A DNA stretch of 64,000 nucleotides from Brevundimonas sp. (GTDB lineage Bacteria; Pseudomonadota; Alphaproteobacteria; Caulobacterales; Caulobacteraceae), in NCBI RefSeq assembly GCF_027484365.1, contig NZ_JAIXTC010000021.1, forward strand, positions 1 to 64,000, written 5' to 3'. The translations under genes and the position numbers were made by a program. Under the pieces are notes generated by a model that saw only the letters and a list, made by a program, of their open reading frames with translations, did not search any database and was not told where the DNA came from. This document shows, piece by piece, positions 19,134 to 28,554 of this stretch. Positions within the stretch are counted from its first letter, which is position 1; every line of letters begins with the position of its first letter.

Positions 19134-20153
19134 GTCCTGCCCGCGTCCAGCCGCGTCGCAACGCCGATGGTCGACCCGTTCGGCCGAACGATCGACTATG
19201 TCCGTGTCTCGGTCACCGACCGGTGCGACCTGCGATGCACCTACTGTATGGCGGAACGGCAGACCTTCCTGCCGCGCGCCGAACTGCTGAGCCTCGAGGA
19301 ACTGGACCGGCTGTGCTCGGTCTTCGTCGGCCTCGGGACCCGCAAGCTGCGTCTGACCGGCGGGGAGCCTCTGGTGCGCAAGGGGTTCATCGATCTTGTC
19401 GCGCGCCTGTCGCGGCATCTGGCTTCGGGGGCGCTGGACGAGCTGACCCTGACCACCAATGGCACCCGTCTGGCCGAGCACGCCGAAGCTCTGGCGGGCC
19501 ACGGGGTGCGCAGGATCAATGTCTCGCTGGATACGCTTGACCCTGCCGCCTACCGGCGGATCACCCGCGGCGGGGATCTGGCCAAGGTGCTTGAAGGACT
19601 GGCGGCCGCCCGCGGCGCCGGGATTGCGATCAAGATCAACACTGTCGCCCTGAAACAGGACAACGGCGCCGATCTGCCGGCCATGATCGAGTGGGCGCAC
19701 AATCTGGGCATGGAGATCACCCTGATCGAGACCATGCCGATGGGCGAGATCGAGGCCGACCGGACCGGCCAGTTCCTGTCGCTGAGCGACGTGCGCCGCG
19801 ACCTTGAGACCCGCTGGACCCTGACACCGCTGGTCCGGCGGACCGGTGGCCCGGCCCGATATGCCCGCGTGGAACAGACCGGCGGGACCGTCGGGTTCAT
19901 CACGCCCCTAACGCATACGTTCTGCGGCGACTGCAACCGGGTGCGGGTGACCTGCACCGGGACGCTGTTCCTTTGCCTCGGTCAGGACGATCACGCCGAC
20001 CTGCGCGAAACCCTACGCGCTCACACCGACGACGGTCCGGTAGCCGAGGCCATCCGCGCCGCCGTTGCCCGGAAGCCCAAGGCGCACGATTTCCGTATCG
20101 GCCTCGACGTCGCGCCCGCCGTACGGCGGTCCATGTCCGTAACGGGAGGCTGA
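19122..20153 (+). CDS. moaA: GTP 3',8-cyclase
   Basis: Radical [26 protein letters not shown]-terminal [19 protein letters not shown] cluster. Confidence 0.96.
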   Translation: MSMTVLPASSRVATPMVDPFGRTIDYVRVSVTDRCDLRCTYCMAERQTFLPRAELLSLEELDRLCSVFVGLGTRKLRLTGGEPLVRKGFIDLVARLSRHLASGALDELTLTTNGTRLAEHAEALAGHGVRRINVSLDTLDPAAYRRITRGGDLAKVLEGLAAARGAGIAIKINTVALKQDNGADLPAMIEWAHNLGMEITLIETMPMGEIEADRTGQFLSLSDVRRDLETRWTLTPLVRRTGGPARYARVEQTGGTVGFITPLTHTFCGDCNRVRVTCTGTLFLCLGQDDHADLRETLRAHTDDGPVAEAIRAAVARKPKAHDFRIGLDVAPAVRRSMSVTGG

Positions 20154-20155
20154 GC

Positions 20156-20392
20156 ATGGCGCGTGTGCTTCTGTTCGGGGCCCTCGCCGATGCCGCCGGA
20201 TGGCGCGACCGGGACATAGAGGGCGACACGATCGAGGCCCTGCGCCTTTCTCTGTCCGGAGACGAGCGGCTGGCGGAGCGGCTGGCGCGCCCGGGCCTGA
20301 TGACGGTGCTGAACCAGGTGGTGGTGCGCGGTGATCATCCGGTCGGCAAGGACGACGAGGTGGCCTTTGCCCCACCGGTCAGCGGAGGCTGA
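20156..20392 (+). CDS. moaD: Molybdopterin synthase small subunit
   Basis: 78 aa ubiquitin-like, ends ...DEVAFAPPVSGG (C-terminal GG). Confidence 0.93.
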   Translation: MARVLLFGALADAAGWRDRDIEGDTIEALRLSLSGDERLAERLARPGLMTVLNQVVVRGDHPVGKDDEVAFAPPVSGG

Positions 20393-20394
20393 AC

Positions 20395-20859
20395 ATGGTC
20401 CGACTTGAGGCCGGGCCGGTCGATCCCGGGGCACTACTTGAGGCGTTCTGCCGCGACCGCACGGATGTCGGCGCGGTCGTGAGCTTCACCGGCCTGTGCC
20501 GGGCGGCCAGCGAGGGCCTCCCGGTGACGACCCTGACCCTCGACGCCTGGCCCGGCTTTACCGAAGCCGTGATGACCGAACTGGAGGCGAGCACCCGCGC
20601 GCGCTTCGACGTTGTCGACGTCCTGGCGGTCCACCGATGGGGCGAAGTCGGGGTTGGCCAGCCCATCGTCTTCGTCGCCGTGGCGGCCGCACACCGACGC
20701 GCCGCCTTCGAGGCGGCCGACTTTCTGATGGACCAGTTGAAAACCCGTGCGCCCCTGTGGAAACGCGAGGACGGCCCGAACGGCCGTCGCTGGATCGAGC
20801 CTCGCCCATCGGACCACGCCGACGCCGCCCGCTGGACCGAACCGGAGCCTGCCGAATGA
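20395..20859 (+). CDS. moaE: Molybdopterin synthase catalytic subunit
   Basis: [16 protein letters not shown]...[50 protein letters not shown]. Confidence 0.95.
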   Translation: MVRLEAGPVDPGALLEAFCRDRTDVGAVVSFTGLCRAASEGLPVTTLTLDAWPGFTEAVMTELEASTRARFDVVDVLAVHRWGEVGVGQPIVFVAVAAAHRRAAFEAADFLMDQLKTRAPLWKREDGPNGRRWIEPRPSDHADAARWTEPEPAE

Positions 20860-21425
20860 CCGACATCCCGTCTTCCGACACCCTGCCCGCGCCCGGCGGC
20901 CGGCTGCTGCTCGATCAGGCCGTGACGCCGGTGCGCATCGCCGTCCTGACGATATCGGACACCCGCGACCACGACAGCGACACCTCCGGCGCGATCCTCG
21001 CGGAACGGATCGCGGCGGCGAGCCATGTCTGTGTCGACAAAGCCATCGTCCCCGACGCCGTGGATGCCATCCGGGCTCAGGTCACGCGCTGGATTGCGTC
21101 AGGAACGGTGGACGCGATCCTGACCACCGGCGGTACCGGCCTGACCGGTCGCGACGTGACGCCCGAAGCGCTGGAGCCGTTGTTCGACAAGCGGATCGAC
21201 GGCTTCTCGGTGATCTTCCACACCGTCAGCTACCAGACCATCGGCCTGTCCACGCTGCAGTCGCGGGCGACCGCGGGGATCATCAACGGTGTCTTCGTCT
21301 TCTGCCTGCCCGGCTCCAACGGGGCCGTGCGCGACGGGTGGGACAAGGTCATCCGCTGGCAGCTCGACAGCCGTCACCGTCCCTGCAACCTGGTCGAACT
21401 CATGCCCCGGCTGCTGGAGGTCTGA
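20856..21425 (+). CDS. moaB: Molybdenum cofactor biosynthesis protein B
   Basis: [26 protein letters not shown]...[21 protein letters not shown]...[21 protein letters not shown] overlap. Confidence 0.93.
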   Translation: MTDIPSSDTLPAPGGRLLLDQAVTPVRIAVLTISDTRDHDSDTSGAILAERIAAASHVCVDKAIVPDAVDAIRAQVTRWIASGTVDAILTTGGTGLTGRDVTPEALEPLFDKRIDGFSVIFHTVSYQTIGLSTLQSRATAGIINGVFVFCLPGSNGAVRDGWDKVIRWQLDSRHRPCNLVELMPRLLEV

Positions 21426-21913
21426 TGGCCGGGGACATGACAGGCCTGACCCATATCGACGCCGACGGCCGCGCCCGTATGGTCGACGTGTCGGCCAAGG
21501 CCGTGACCGTCCGCGAGGCCCGCGCCGAGGGCCGGATCATCATGGAACCCGCCACCCTCGCCCTTGCCCTGTCAGGAGCCGCGAAAAAGGGTGACGTGCG
21601 CGCCGTCGCCGAGATCGCCGGCGTCATGGCGGCCAAGAGAACCGCTGACCTGATCCCCCTGTGCCATCCCCTGCCGCTGGACGCCGTCGTGGTGACGGTC
21701 GAGGCCAGTCCGGACGGATCGGGCCTGTCAGTCTCGGCCACCACCCGCACGACCGGTCGCACAGGGGTCGAAATGGAGGCTCTGACGGCCGGGACCGTGG
21801 CCCTCCTGACCCTGTACGACATGCTCAAGGCCGTCGATCGCGGCATGACGATCGAGGCGGTCCGGGTGGTCGCCAAGTCCGGCGGCGCATCCGGCGACTG
21901 GACCCAGGCATGA
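21425..21913 (+). CDS. moaC: Cyclic pyranopterin monophosphate synthase
   Basis: [29 protein letters not shown]...[16 protein letters not shown]...[31 protein letters not shown]. Confidence 0.96.
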   Translation: MAGDMTGLTHIDADGRARMVDVSAKAVTVREARAEGRIIMEPATLALALSGAAKKGDVRAVAEIAGVMAAKRTADLIPLCHPLPLDAVVVTVEASPDGSGLSVSATTRTTGRTGVEMEALTAGTVALLTLYDMLKAVDRGMTIEAVRVVAKSGGASGDWTQA

Positions 21914-23133
21914 GCCTTCCCACAGTCGAGGCCGCCCGCACGGCCATACTGACGTCAGTCAGGGCGCTGCTTCCAGAGCCGGTGCCGTTGATCGAGGCCG
22001 ACGGCCGCTGGCTGGCCGAAGCTGTGACCGCGACACGGGATCAGCCCCCCTTCGACGCCTCGGCCATGGACGGCTGGGCGGTGCGGACAGCCGACCTCGG
22101 CCTCGCGTCGCTGTCGATTGTCGGACAGAGTGTCGCGGGACGGGGCCGGGCCATGCCCCTGGGTCCGGGCGAGGCCGTCCGCATCTTCACCGGCGCGCCG
22201 CTGCCGCCCGGCGCGGACCGCGTGGTGATCCAGGAAGAGGCGACACGCGACGGCGACCGCCTGACGGTCCAGAGCGCACCGGACGCACCGGCCTGGGTTC
22301 GCCCGCGCGGGTCCGACTATGCGGCAGGCGCCGGTCTGCTGGAGGCGGGCCAGGCGCTCAACCCCTGGCGGGTCGCCCTTGCCGCCTCGGCCGGCCGGCC
22401 CGAATTGACCTGCGCGCGCCGTCCCAGGGTGGCCATACTGGCCGGTGGCGACGAGGTGGTGGAACCCGGCACCGCTCCTGGACCGCATCAGATCAGCGAC
22501 GCGGCGGGTCCTGGCGTGGCCCTGGTCGCCCGCCGCGCGGGGGCGGAGGTCCGCCGCCTGCCTCTTGTTGGAGACACGCTGGCGGGGATCGCCGCGACCC
22601 TGGCGACAACCGAAGCAGACCTGATCGTCACCATCGGCGGGGCCTCGGTCGGCGATCACGACCTGCTGAAGCCGGCGGCCCGGTCAAGGGGCGCGATCCT
22701 TGTGGTCGAGGGCAGCGCCATGCGCCCGGGCAAACCGGTCTGGTTCGCCACCCTGCCCGACGGCCGCGCCATTCTGGGCCTGCCGGGCAATCCGGTCTCG
22801 GCCCTGGTCTGCGCGGAACTTTTCCTCGCGCCGCTTCTCGCCGCCCTTCAGGGCGGAGCATCGGAACCGGCGTTTCAACGTCTGCCCGTCGCTGCGGCCA
22901 TGCCCGCGAACGGGCCTCGGGATCACTATATGCGCGGTCGCATTGTCTACGATGCGGACGGCCGCCCCAGGGCCGAGGCCTTGCCCGATCAGGACTCGTC
23001 GATGGTGACGACGATGGCCCAGGCAGACTGCCTGCTTCGGCGACCGCCCCATAGTCCTGCTCTGGCGGCCGGCGATCCGGTGCTGGTTCTGACCCTGGGA
23101 TCAGGCCCGAACGATGGGATACGCTCGACCTGA
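21910..23133 (+). CDS. moeA: Molybdopterin molybdenumtransferase
   Basis: [15 protein letters not shown]...[14 protein letters not shown]...[12 protein letters not shown]...[16 protein letters not shown]. Confidence 0.95.
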   Translation: MSLPTVEAARTAILTSVRALLPEPVPLIEADGRWLAEAVTATRDQPPFDASAMDGWAVRTADLGLASLSIVGQSVAGRGRAMPLGPGEAVRIFTGAPLPPGADRVVIQEEATRDGDRLTVQSAPDAPAWVRPRGSDYAAGAGLLEAGQALNPWRVALAASAGRPELTCARRPRVAILAGGDEVVEPGTAPGPHQISDAAGPGVALVARRAGAEVRRLPLVGDTLAGIAATLATTEADLIVTIGGASVGDHDLLKPAARSRGAILVVEGSAMRPGKPVWFATLPDGRAILGLPGNPVSALVCAELFLAPLLAALQGGASEPAFQRLPVAAAMPANGPRDHYMRGRIVYDADGRPRAEALPDQDSSMVTTMAQADCLLRRPPHSPALAAGDPVLVLTLGSGPNDGIRST

Positions 23134-23408
23134 TTCCGGCTCTGCAACGCAGGCGCTGGAACGCTGTGACGCCAGAACAAAATCAGCTGCACGAGACATC
23201 ACCTCACTCGGCGGCCTGGCCGTCTTCGGTGGAGACCGGCCGGGATCAGGCCGACGCCACGCTCGTCGCGACCACAGAGCCCATCGGCGAACCATCCAAT
23301 AGTGACGCGTTCACTGGCGCGGTGAAACGGCGGCTACGCGTCATGAACCCCGACTGCACCTCCTTCACAGCAAGGCCCGGCCACATCGCGAGATTGACGC
23401 ACGGGATT

Positions 23409-23432
23409 ATATTGGCATCCTGCGTGCAATAT
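23409..23432. promoter_or_regulatory. Shared operator site A
   Basis: ATATTGGCAT-CCTGC-GTGCAATAT: left half perfect, right half one base shorter; just before the 23446 gene. Confidence 0.65.
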
Positions 23433-23445
23433 TCAGGAGGTTGCC

Positions 23446-24345
23446 ATGCGGCTTTTGAGAACGCCCGATTCCAGTTTCGCGAATCTGGAAGGCTATGATT
23501 TCGCGCCGCACTACACCGAAATCGCCGACGCGGACGGAACCGTCATCCGGATCCACCACGTCGACGAGGGTCCGCGAGATGGACCGCCGGTCTTGCTGAT
23601 GCACGGCAATCCGACCTGGGCCTATCTGTACCGCAGGATGATCCCGATCCTGGCCGCCGCCGGCTGTCGGGTCATGGCTGTGGATCTGGTCGGATGCGGC
23701 CGATCCGACAAGCCGGCCGAAAAGTCCGACTACACCCTTGCCCGTCACTATGACTGGATCGGTCGCTGGATGGCCGCGCTGGACCTGAAGGGGCTGACCC
23801 TCTTCTGTCAGGACTGGGGAGGAACGATCGGCCTTGCCCAGGTCGCCAACATGCCCGAGCGGTTCGACCGGGTGATCGCATGCAACACCGGCGTGCCGGC
23901 AGGCGAAGGCGGCAATGAGATGCTGCGGAACTGGCTGGCGATGATGGCGGTCCTGCCGGAATTTCCGTTCGACGCCGTCATGCAGGGCGGGATGACGGTT
24001 CCCCTCACCCCCGCCATGATGGCCGCCTATAAGGCCCCCTTCCCGGAGCCGGCCTACCAGGCGGGAATCGTCGCCTTCCCGCAACTAATCGCCATCTTCG
24101 AAGACAATCCCGGCGTGCCGCTGAACCGCGAGATCCGCGAAAAACTCAAGCGTTTCAACAAGCCCTTCCTGACCGTCTGGGGCGGGAAGGACGTGGTGAC
24201 TCCCGGCGGCGATCGGCGCCTTCAGCGTGAGATCCCCGGAACGGCGGGGCAGCCTCACCTTCACCTGCCGGAGGCCGGCCACTTCTTGCAGGAAGATGCA
24301 CCGGAGGAAGCGGCGCGCGCCATACTCTCCTTCATGGGGCGCTGA
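23446..24345 (+). CDS. Alpha/beta hydrolase, haloalkane dehalogenase-like
   Basis: MHGNPTWAYLYRRM, VDLVGCGRSDKP, nucleophile LFCQDWGGTIGL, acid VWGGKDVVTPGG, histidine EAGHFLQEDAPE. Confidence 0.85.
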   Translation: MRLLRTPDSSFANLEGYDFAPHYTEIADADGTVIRIHHVDEGPRDGPPVLLMHGNPTWAYLYRRMIPILAAAGCRVMAVDLVGCGRSDKPAEKSDYTLARHYDWIGRWMAALDLKGLTLFCQDWGGTIGLAQVANMPERFDRVIACNTGVPAGEGGNEMLRNWLAMMAVLPEFPFDAVMQGGMTVPLTPAMMAAYKAPFPEPAYQAGIVAFPQLIAIFEDNPGVPLNREIREKLKRFNKPFLTVWGGKDVVTPGGDRRLQREIPGTAGQPHLHLPEAGHFLQEDAPEEAARAILSFMGR

Positions 24346-24384
24346 GGGAAATCGGGCGTCCCTCCGTCGGCCGACCAGCGGGAC

Positions 24385-24849
24385 TCACCCGCCCTGGCGC
24401 GTCCTGAGCCACGCCGGCAGGACGGTCTCGATATTGAGCTGGCCTTCCAGACCAGCCGCCCTGTGCACCGAGATCGCACGCCATTCGGCCGAGGTGCTCA
24501 TGGCCGTCAGGGCGGCGCGGTCGGGATACTGGGCCAGGGCGACCTCATCCCAAAGCCTGTCGACCTCACCGATCGCCAGCCAGGTGACGTCGCCAACAAA
24601 CAGCACCTTGCCGCCGAAGGCCGTGATCATCGGACCGACCTCGGCCCCGTAAAGGGCATAGGCCTCGCGCCCGGTCAGGTCGCAGGGCCGCCCGTCCTCA
24701 TAGACGGCGCGGTCACGGAACTTGAGCAGATTGACCATGACGATCGGCCCGGAAGGCCCCGCCTCGAACATGCCCTTCTTCTGGGCCTCGGAAACCGGGT
24801 AGAGTGCGTTTCTGACCTGTACGGCGGGACTGGCGTTCATTGCGGGCAC
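24385..24849 (-). CDS. DUF1330 domain protein
   Basis: GPIVMVNLLKFRDRAVYEDGRPCDLTGREAYALYGAEVGPMITAFGGKVLFVGDV...YPDRAALTAMSTSAEW. Confidence 0.8.
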   Translation of the reverse strand: MPAMNASPAVQVRNALYPVSEAQKKGMFEAGPSGPIVMVNLLKFRDRAVYEDGRPCDLTGREAYALYGAEVGPMITAFGGKVLFVGDVTWLAIGEVDRLWDEVALAQYPDRAALTAMSTSAEWRAISVHRAAGLEGQLNIETVLPAWLRTRQGG

Positions 24850-24856
24850 CTCTGTT

Positions 24857-24881
24857 GTTTCGTCACACAGGATGCCATAAT
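24857..24881. promoter_or_regulatory. Shared operator site B
   Basis: GTTTCGTCAC-ACAGG-ATGCCATAAT in the divergent gap 24849/24918; right half strong, left half weak. Confidence 0.5.
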
Positions 24882-24917
24882 AATCATGCCAGACAAGATC
24901 GAGACCGGAGCTTCATC

Positions 24918-26003
24918 GTGAACGAGATCACCCAGATCCAGGTGCGCAGGAACGACCTGCACACCACGCGGATCGTAAACCGGCCCCTGCCCGAACTGGC
25001 GGTTGGCGAGGTGGTGGTGTCCGTCGACCGGTTCGCCTTGACGGCCAACAACATCAGCTATGCCGTCACCGGTGATTTCATCGGCTACTGGGGCTTCTTC
25101 CCCGTGGACGCCGACTGGGGCGTCGTTCCGGTCTGGGGCTATGGGACGGTGGTCGCGTCCAGATGCCCAGACATTCCGGAGGGGGAGCGCCTGTACGGCT
25201 TCTTCCCCATGGCGTCACACGTCGTGCTTCAGCCCGGAAAAGTGACGGCGAGCGCCTTCATGGATTTCGCCGAGCATCGCCGCCCCTTGCCGGGCCTCTA
25301 CAACCGCTATGTCCGGACCGCCGGGGACCCACCCGAGATCGCCGCCATGGGGGACGAGCGGTGCCTGTTGTTCCCCCTCTTCGCCACCTCATACATTCTC
25401 TCGGACTATCTGGAAGACAACGCCAATTTCGGTGCGACCCGCGTCCTGATCGGCAGCGCCTCGTCCAAGACTGCCTTCGGCCTCGCCCATCTGCTCTCAA
25501 AGGCCCCCGGGCGGACTCTCGAGATCATCGGTCTGACGTCGCCCGGCAATGTCGCGTTCACAACCGGCCTCGGCCTCTATGACCGGGTCATCACCTACGA
25601 CCAGATCGGCACCCTTGAGACCGGCATACCGACCGCACTTGTGGACATGTCGGGGTCAGGCGCGGTGATCCAGGCGGTCGACGACCATCTGGGCAAGGAC
25701 GTGGTGCTCAGCTCCATCGTCGGGGCGACCCACTGGGACGCCAAACGGCACAAGGGCGAGACGCAAGGTGCAAAGCCCACCTTCTTCTTCGCGCCCGCCC
25801 AGTTCGGCAAGCGCGAGCAGGACTGGGGCCCCGGGGTCGTGATGCAGCGCGCGCTTGAGGCCAGCGCGCGTGTCGCGGCTGATGCCCGGTCGCTGCTCGA
25901 GGTGCGGCACAGCCGGGGGGCGGAGACCGTCCGCGACGCCTATGTGGAAATGCTGAACGGCCAGACGCCGCCCCGCATCGGAGTGATGCTGAGCGTCGCC
26001 TGA
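24918..26003 (+). CDS. DUF2855 family protein (MDR-like fold expected)
   Basis: VGEVVVSVDRFALTANNISYAVTGDFIGYWGFFPVDADWGVVPVWGYGTVVAS...ERLYGFFPMASHVVL; GTG start. Confidence 0.82.
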   Translation: MNEITQIQVRRNDLHTTRIVNRPLPELAVGEVVVSVDRFALTANNISYAVTGDFIGYWGFFPVDADWGVVPVWGYGTVVASRCPDIPEGERLYGFFPMASHVVLQPGKVTASAFMDFAEHRRPLPGLYNRYVRTAGDPPEIAAMGDERCLLFPLFATSYILSDYLEDNANFGATRVLIGSASSKTAFGLAHLLSKAPGRTLEIIGLTSPGNVAFTTGLGLYDRVITYDQIGTLETGIPTALVDMSGSGAVIQAVDDHLGKDVVLSSIVGATHWDAKRHKGETQGAKPTFFFAPAQFGKREQDWGPGVVMQRALEASARVAADARSLLEVRHSRGAETVRDAYVEMLNGQTPPRIGVMLSVA

Positions 26004-26023
26004 TCCGCCGCCTCTGCGGCCCG

Positions 26024-26845
26024 TCAGAGGTTGTCGGTGATGATCGCCGGTGCAGGGAAGGCGGCGCTGAGGCCGCCGCAGACGTTCAGGGCCTGCCCGT
26101 TGACATAGCGGGACTCGTCGCTCGCCAGGAACAGGGCCGCATCGGCCATGTCCTCTGCCGCCCCGATCCGGCGCATCGGATTGATGTCCGCGAGCGGATT
26201 TGTGCCAACTGCCGCCTCGAGAAAGTCGAACGAGGGCTTGGTCATCGGCGTGGCGGTGCCGGCCGGGCAAAGCGCGTTGACGCGTACACCCTTCCGCCCC
26301 AGCGACTGGGCCGTGTTCTGGACCAGGCTGATGACGCCGGCCTTGGAAGCACTGTAGTCGATCGGACCGGAGTTGGCGCGCTGGCCCGCGATACTCGCCG
26401 TGACGATGATCGCGCCCGACCGCTGTGCGGTCAGTCGCGGCGCGCCATGTTTGATGAGCAGCATGGGCCCCAGGAGATTGATCCGGATCGTCTCCATGAA
26501 ATTGGCGACCTCCGTGCCCTGGATCGGCACCATCCAGCCGCCCACCCCGGCATTGGCGACCAGGACGTCCAGTCCGCCGAAGCGCTCCGCGGCGGCCGTG
26601 ACGAAGGCCTCAACCGAGGCCTCATCGGCCACGTCGGCGCGATGGAACGCGATCCGCTCGGAGGCTTGATCGAAGCCCTCGAGCGCCGCATCCAGGCGAC
26701 GCTGGGAACGGTCGACGCCGAACACCCGCGCCCCTTCCGCCACGAAACGACGGGCCATCGCCAGGCCGATGCCCCCCGCAACCCCGGTGATGAGGGCGAC
26801 CTTGCCCTCGAGTCGTCCACTGCTCATGGTGTCTTTCCGATGCAC
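26024..26845 (-). CDS. SDR family oxidoreductase
   Basis: KVALITGVAGGIGLAMARRFVAEGARVFGVD...VLVANAGVGG...IDYSASKAGVISLVQNTA...YVNGQALNVCGGLS. Start probably 26827. Confidence 0.93.
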   Translation of the reverse strand: MHRKDTMSSGRLEGKVALITGVAGGIGLAMARRFVAEGARVFGVDRSQRRLDAALEGFDQASERIAFHRADVADEASVEAFVTAAAERFGGLDVLVANAGVGGWMVPIQGTEVANFMETIRINLLGPMLLIKHGAPRLTAQRSGAIIVTASIAGQRANSGPIDYSASKAGVISLVQNTAQSLGRKGVRVNALCPAGTATPMTKPSFDFLEAAVGTNPLADINPMRRIGAAEDMADAALFLASDESRYVNGQALNVCGGLSAAFPAPAIITDNL

Positions 26846-26847
26846 TG

Positions 26848-26872
26848 ATTATGGCATAGTTAGTGCCAATAT
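26848..26872. promoter_or_regulatory. Shared operator site C
   Basis: ATTATGGCAT-AGTTA-GTGCCAATAT in the divergent gap 26845/26909. Confidence 0.72.
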
Positions 26873-26908
26873 ATAGACTGCCGCAACCCCGATCTACGAA
26901 AGCTACCC

Positions 26909-27907
26909 ATGACCCGACCGACCCAGATCCGTCTCGCGCAGCGTCCCGTTGGATCGGCTGATGCAGACACCTGGACGACGACCCACGACGCCGGCCGCGA
27001 TCCGGAAGAGGGAGAGATCCGGCTGAACGTGACCCACATCTCGCTCGACCCTGCGATGCGGGGATGGATCAACGCCGGTCGCAGCTACGTCCCGCCTGTC
27101 GGGATCGGCGAGGTTATGCGGGCCATCGGCGTGGGCGAAGTGACGGCCACGGCGTCCGATCGCTTCCAGGTCGGGGAGATCGTGATGGGCCTCACGGGGG
27201 TTCAGACGGACGCCACGGTCGTCGCCAAGGATTTCAACAAGATCGAGCCGTCTCTTGCTCCGGCCTCGACCTTCCTCGGCGGCCTCGGGATGCCGGGCAT
27301 GACCGCCTATTTCGGACTGCTGGACATCGGCAAGCCCGAGGCCGGACAGACCGTGGTTGTCTCCGCCGCAGCCGGCGCTGTCGGAGCCGTTGTCGGACAG
27401 ATTGCGAAGATCAAGGGGTGTCGGGTGGTCGGTCTGGCCGGGGGACCCGAGAAATGCCGCTACGTCGTCGAGGAACTGGGGTTCGACGCCTGCATCGACT
27501 ACCGGTCGGGCTCGTTGCATGAACAGCTGAAGGCCGCCTGTCCGGACCGGATCGACATCTATTTCGACAATGTCGGCGGCGAAATTCTGGACGTTTGCCT
27601 GGGTCTTCTGGCCCAGAAGGCCCGGGTCGTGATCTGCGGGGCCATCAGCCAGTACAACGCCACTGAAGGCATGACCGGGCCGGCCAACTACATGAGCCTG
27701 CTGGTCAATCGCGCGCGGATGGAGGGGTTTGTCGTGTTCGACTACCAGAAGCAGTTCCTGAGCGCGATCATGGAGATGGCCGGCTGGATGATGTCCGGTC
27801 AGATCAAGTTCAGGGAGCATGTCGTCGAGGGCATCGAGAGCTTCCCCGTCGCGTTCGACATGCTGTTCGCGGGGACCAACTTCGGCAAGCTGGTGATCAG
27901 GGTCTAG
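26909..27907 (+). CDS. NADP-dependent oxidoreductase, zinc-independent MDR (CurA/YncB-like)
   Basis: HISLDPAMRGWINAGRSYVPPVGIGEVMRAIGVGEV...GGLGMPGMTAYFGLLDIGKPEAGQTVVVSAAAGAVGAVVGQIAKIKGCRVVGLAGG. Confidence 0.92.
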   Translation: MTRPTQIRLAQRPVGSADADTWTTTHDAGRDPEEGEIRLNVTHISLDPAMRGWINAGRSYVPPVGIGEVMRAIGVGEVTATASDRFQVGEIVMGLTGVQTDATVVAKDFNKIEPSLAPASTFLGGLGMPGMTAYFGLLDIGKPEAGQTVVVSAAAGAVGAVVGQIAKIKGCRVVGLAGGPEKCRYVVEELGFDACIDYRSGSLHEQLKAACPDRIDIYFDNVGGEILDVCLGLLAQKARVVICGAISQYNATEGMTGPANYMSLLVNRARMEGFVVFDYQKQFLSAIMEMAGWMMSGQIKFREHVVEGIESFPVAFDMLFAGTNFGKLVIRV

Positions 27908-27913
27908 CCGGGA

Positions 27914-28546
27914 TCAGCCGGCCGTCCAGATCAGCTGGAACAGGGCGGCACACAGGGCCAGCACCAGGGCGACCGCTGTGCGCGGGCCCGCGACCAGGGT
28001 CGAGATCGGCTGGGCGGGAAAGGCCATGGCGTGGGTCAGGGCCGCCATCTTCAACCCGTGCGCGCGAAGGAACGCTTCGTCGGTCGCCAGCTTCATCATG
28101 TCTTTGCGGCTGCGATAGCGCATCAATCCGGCGATGCTCCAGCCCGGATCTGGCGGTACGTTGAGGGCATCGACGTAACCCGAGATCTTTCGGTAGCTCA
28201 GGAGCGGAAGCCCCCCGTTCGCGATCAGGGTGGGGGCGAAGACGGAGAAATAGGCCTTCAGAAGAGCGAGGCCGCTGCGGCTCTCGCCCGAGACCGGATC
28301 GGTCACTGCACCGGGCCGGACGCGGATCAGATTGACCATGAGGAATTCGCGGCCGTCGTCCTCTTCGAGGAAGCGACGGATCTGGGCCATGTCGTTCAAC
28401 CCCGGCGGCCAGATCGCCTCCGCCCGGGAAATCATGGCCTCGATCTCATGCCTCCGGATCGGACCCCTCCAGTTGTCATACCAGAGGCGAAAAACGCCAT
28501 AGAGGACCGCGGCCACGATCCAGATCATCCAGGGTCGCAACTCCAT
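27914..28546 (-). CDS. Membrane-anchored DUF1330-like protein
   Basis: N-terminal TM (MELRPWMIWIVAAVLYGVFRLWYDN) and C-terminal TM (GPRTAVALVLALCAALFQLIW) flank EFLMVNLIRVRPGAV...LLKAYFSVFAPTLIANGGLPLLSY. Confidence 0.6.
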   Translation of the reverse strand: MELRPWMIWIVAAVLYGVFRLWYDNWRGPIRRHEIEAMISRAEAIWPPGLNDMAQIRRFLEEDDGREFLMVNLIRVRPGAVTDPVSGESRSGLALLKAYFSVFAPTLIANGGLPLLSYRKISGYVDALNVPPDPGWSIAGLMRYRSRKDMMKLATDEAFLRAHGLKMAALTHAMAFPAQPISTLVAGPRTAVALVLALCAALFQLIWTAG

Positions 28547-28554
28547 CGACGATC

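Noticed and set aside
20747-21913. 388-aa plus-strand ORF across moaE/moaB/moaC
   Set aside because: Fuses the true moaC frame to an out-of-frame reading of moaE/moaB; moaC starts at 21425.
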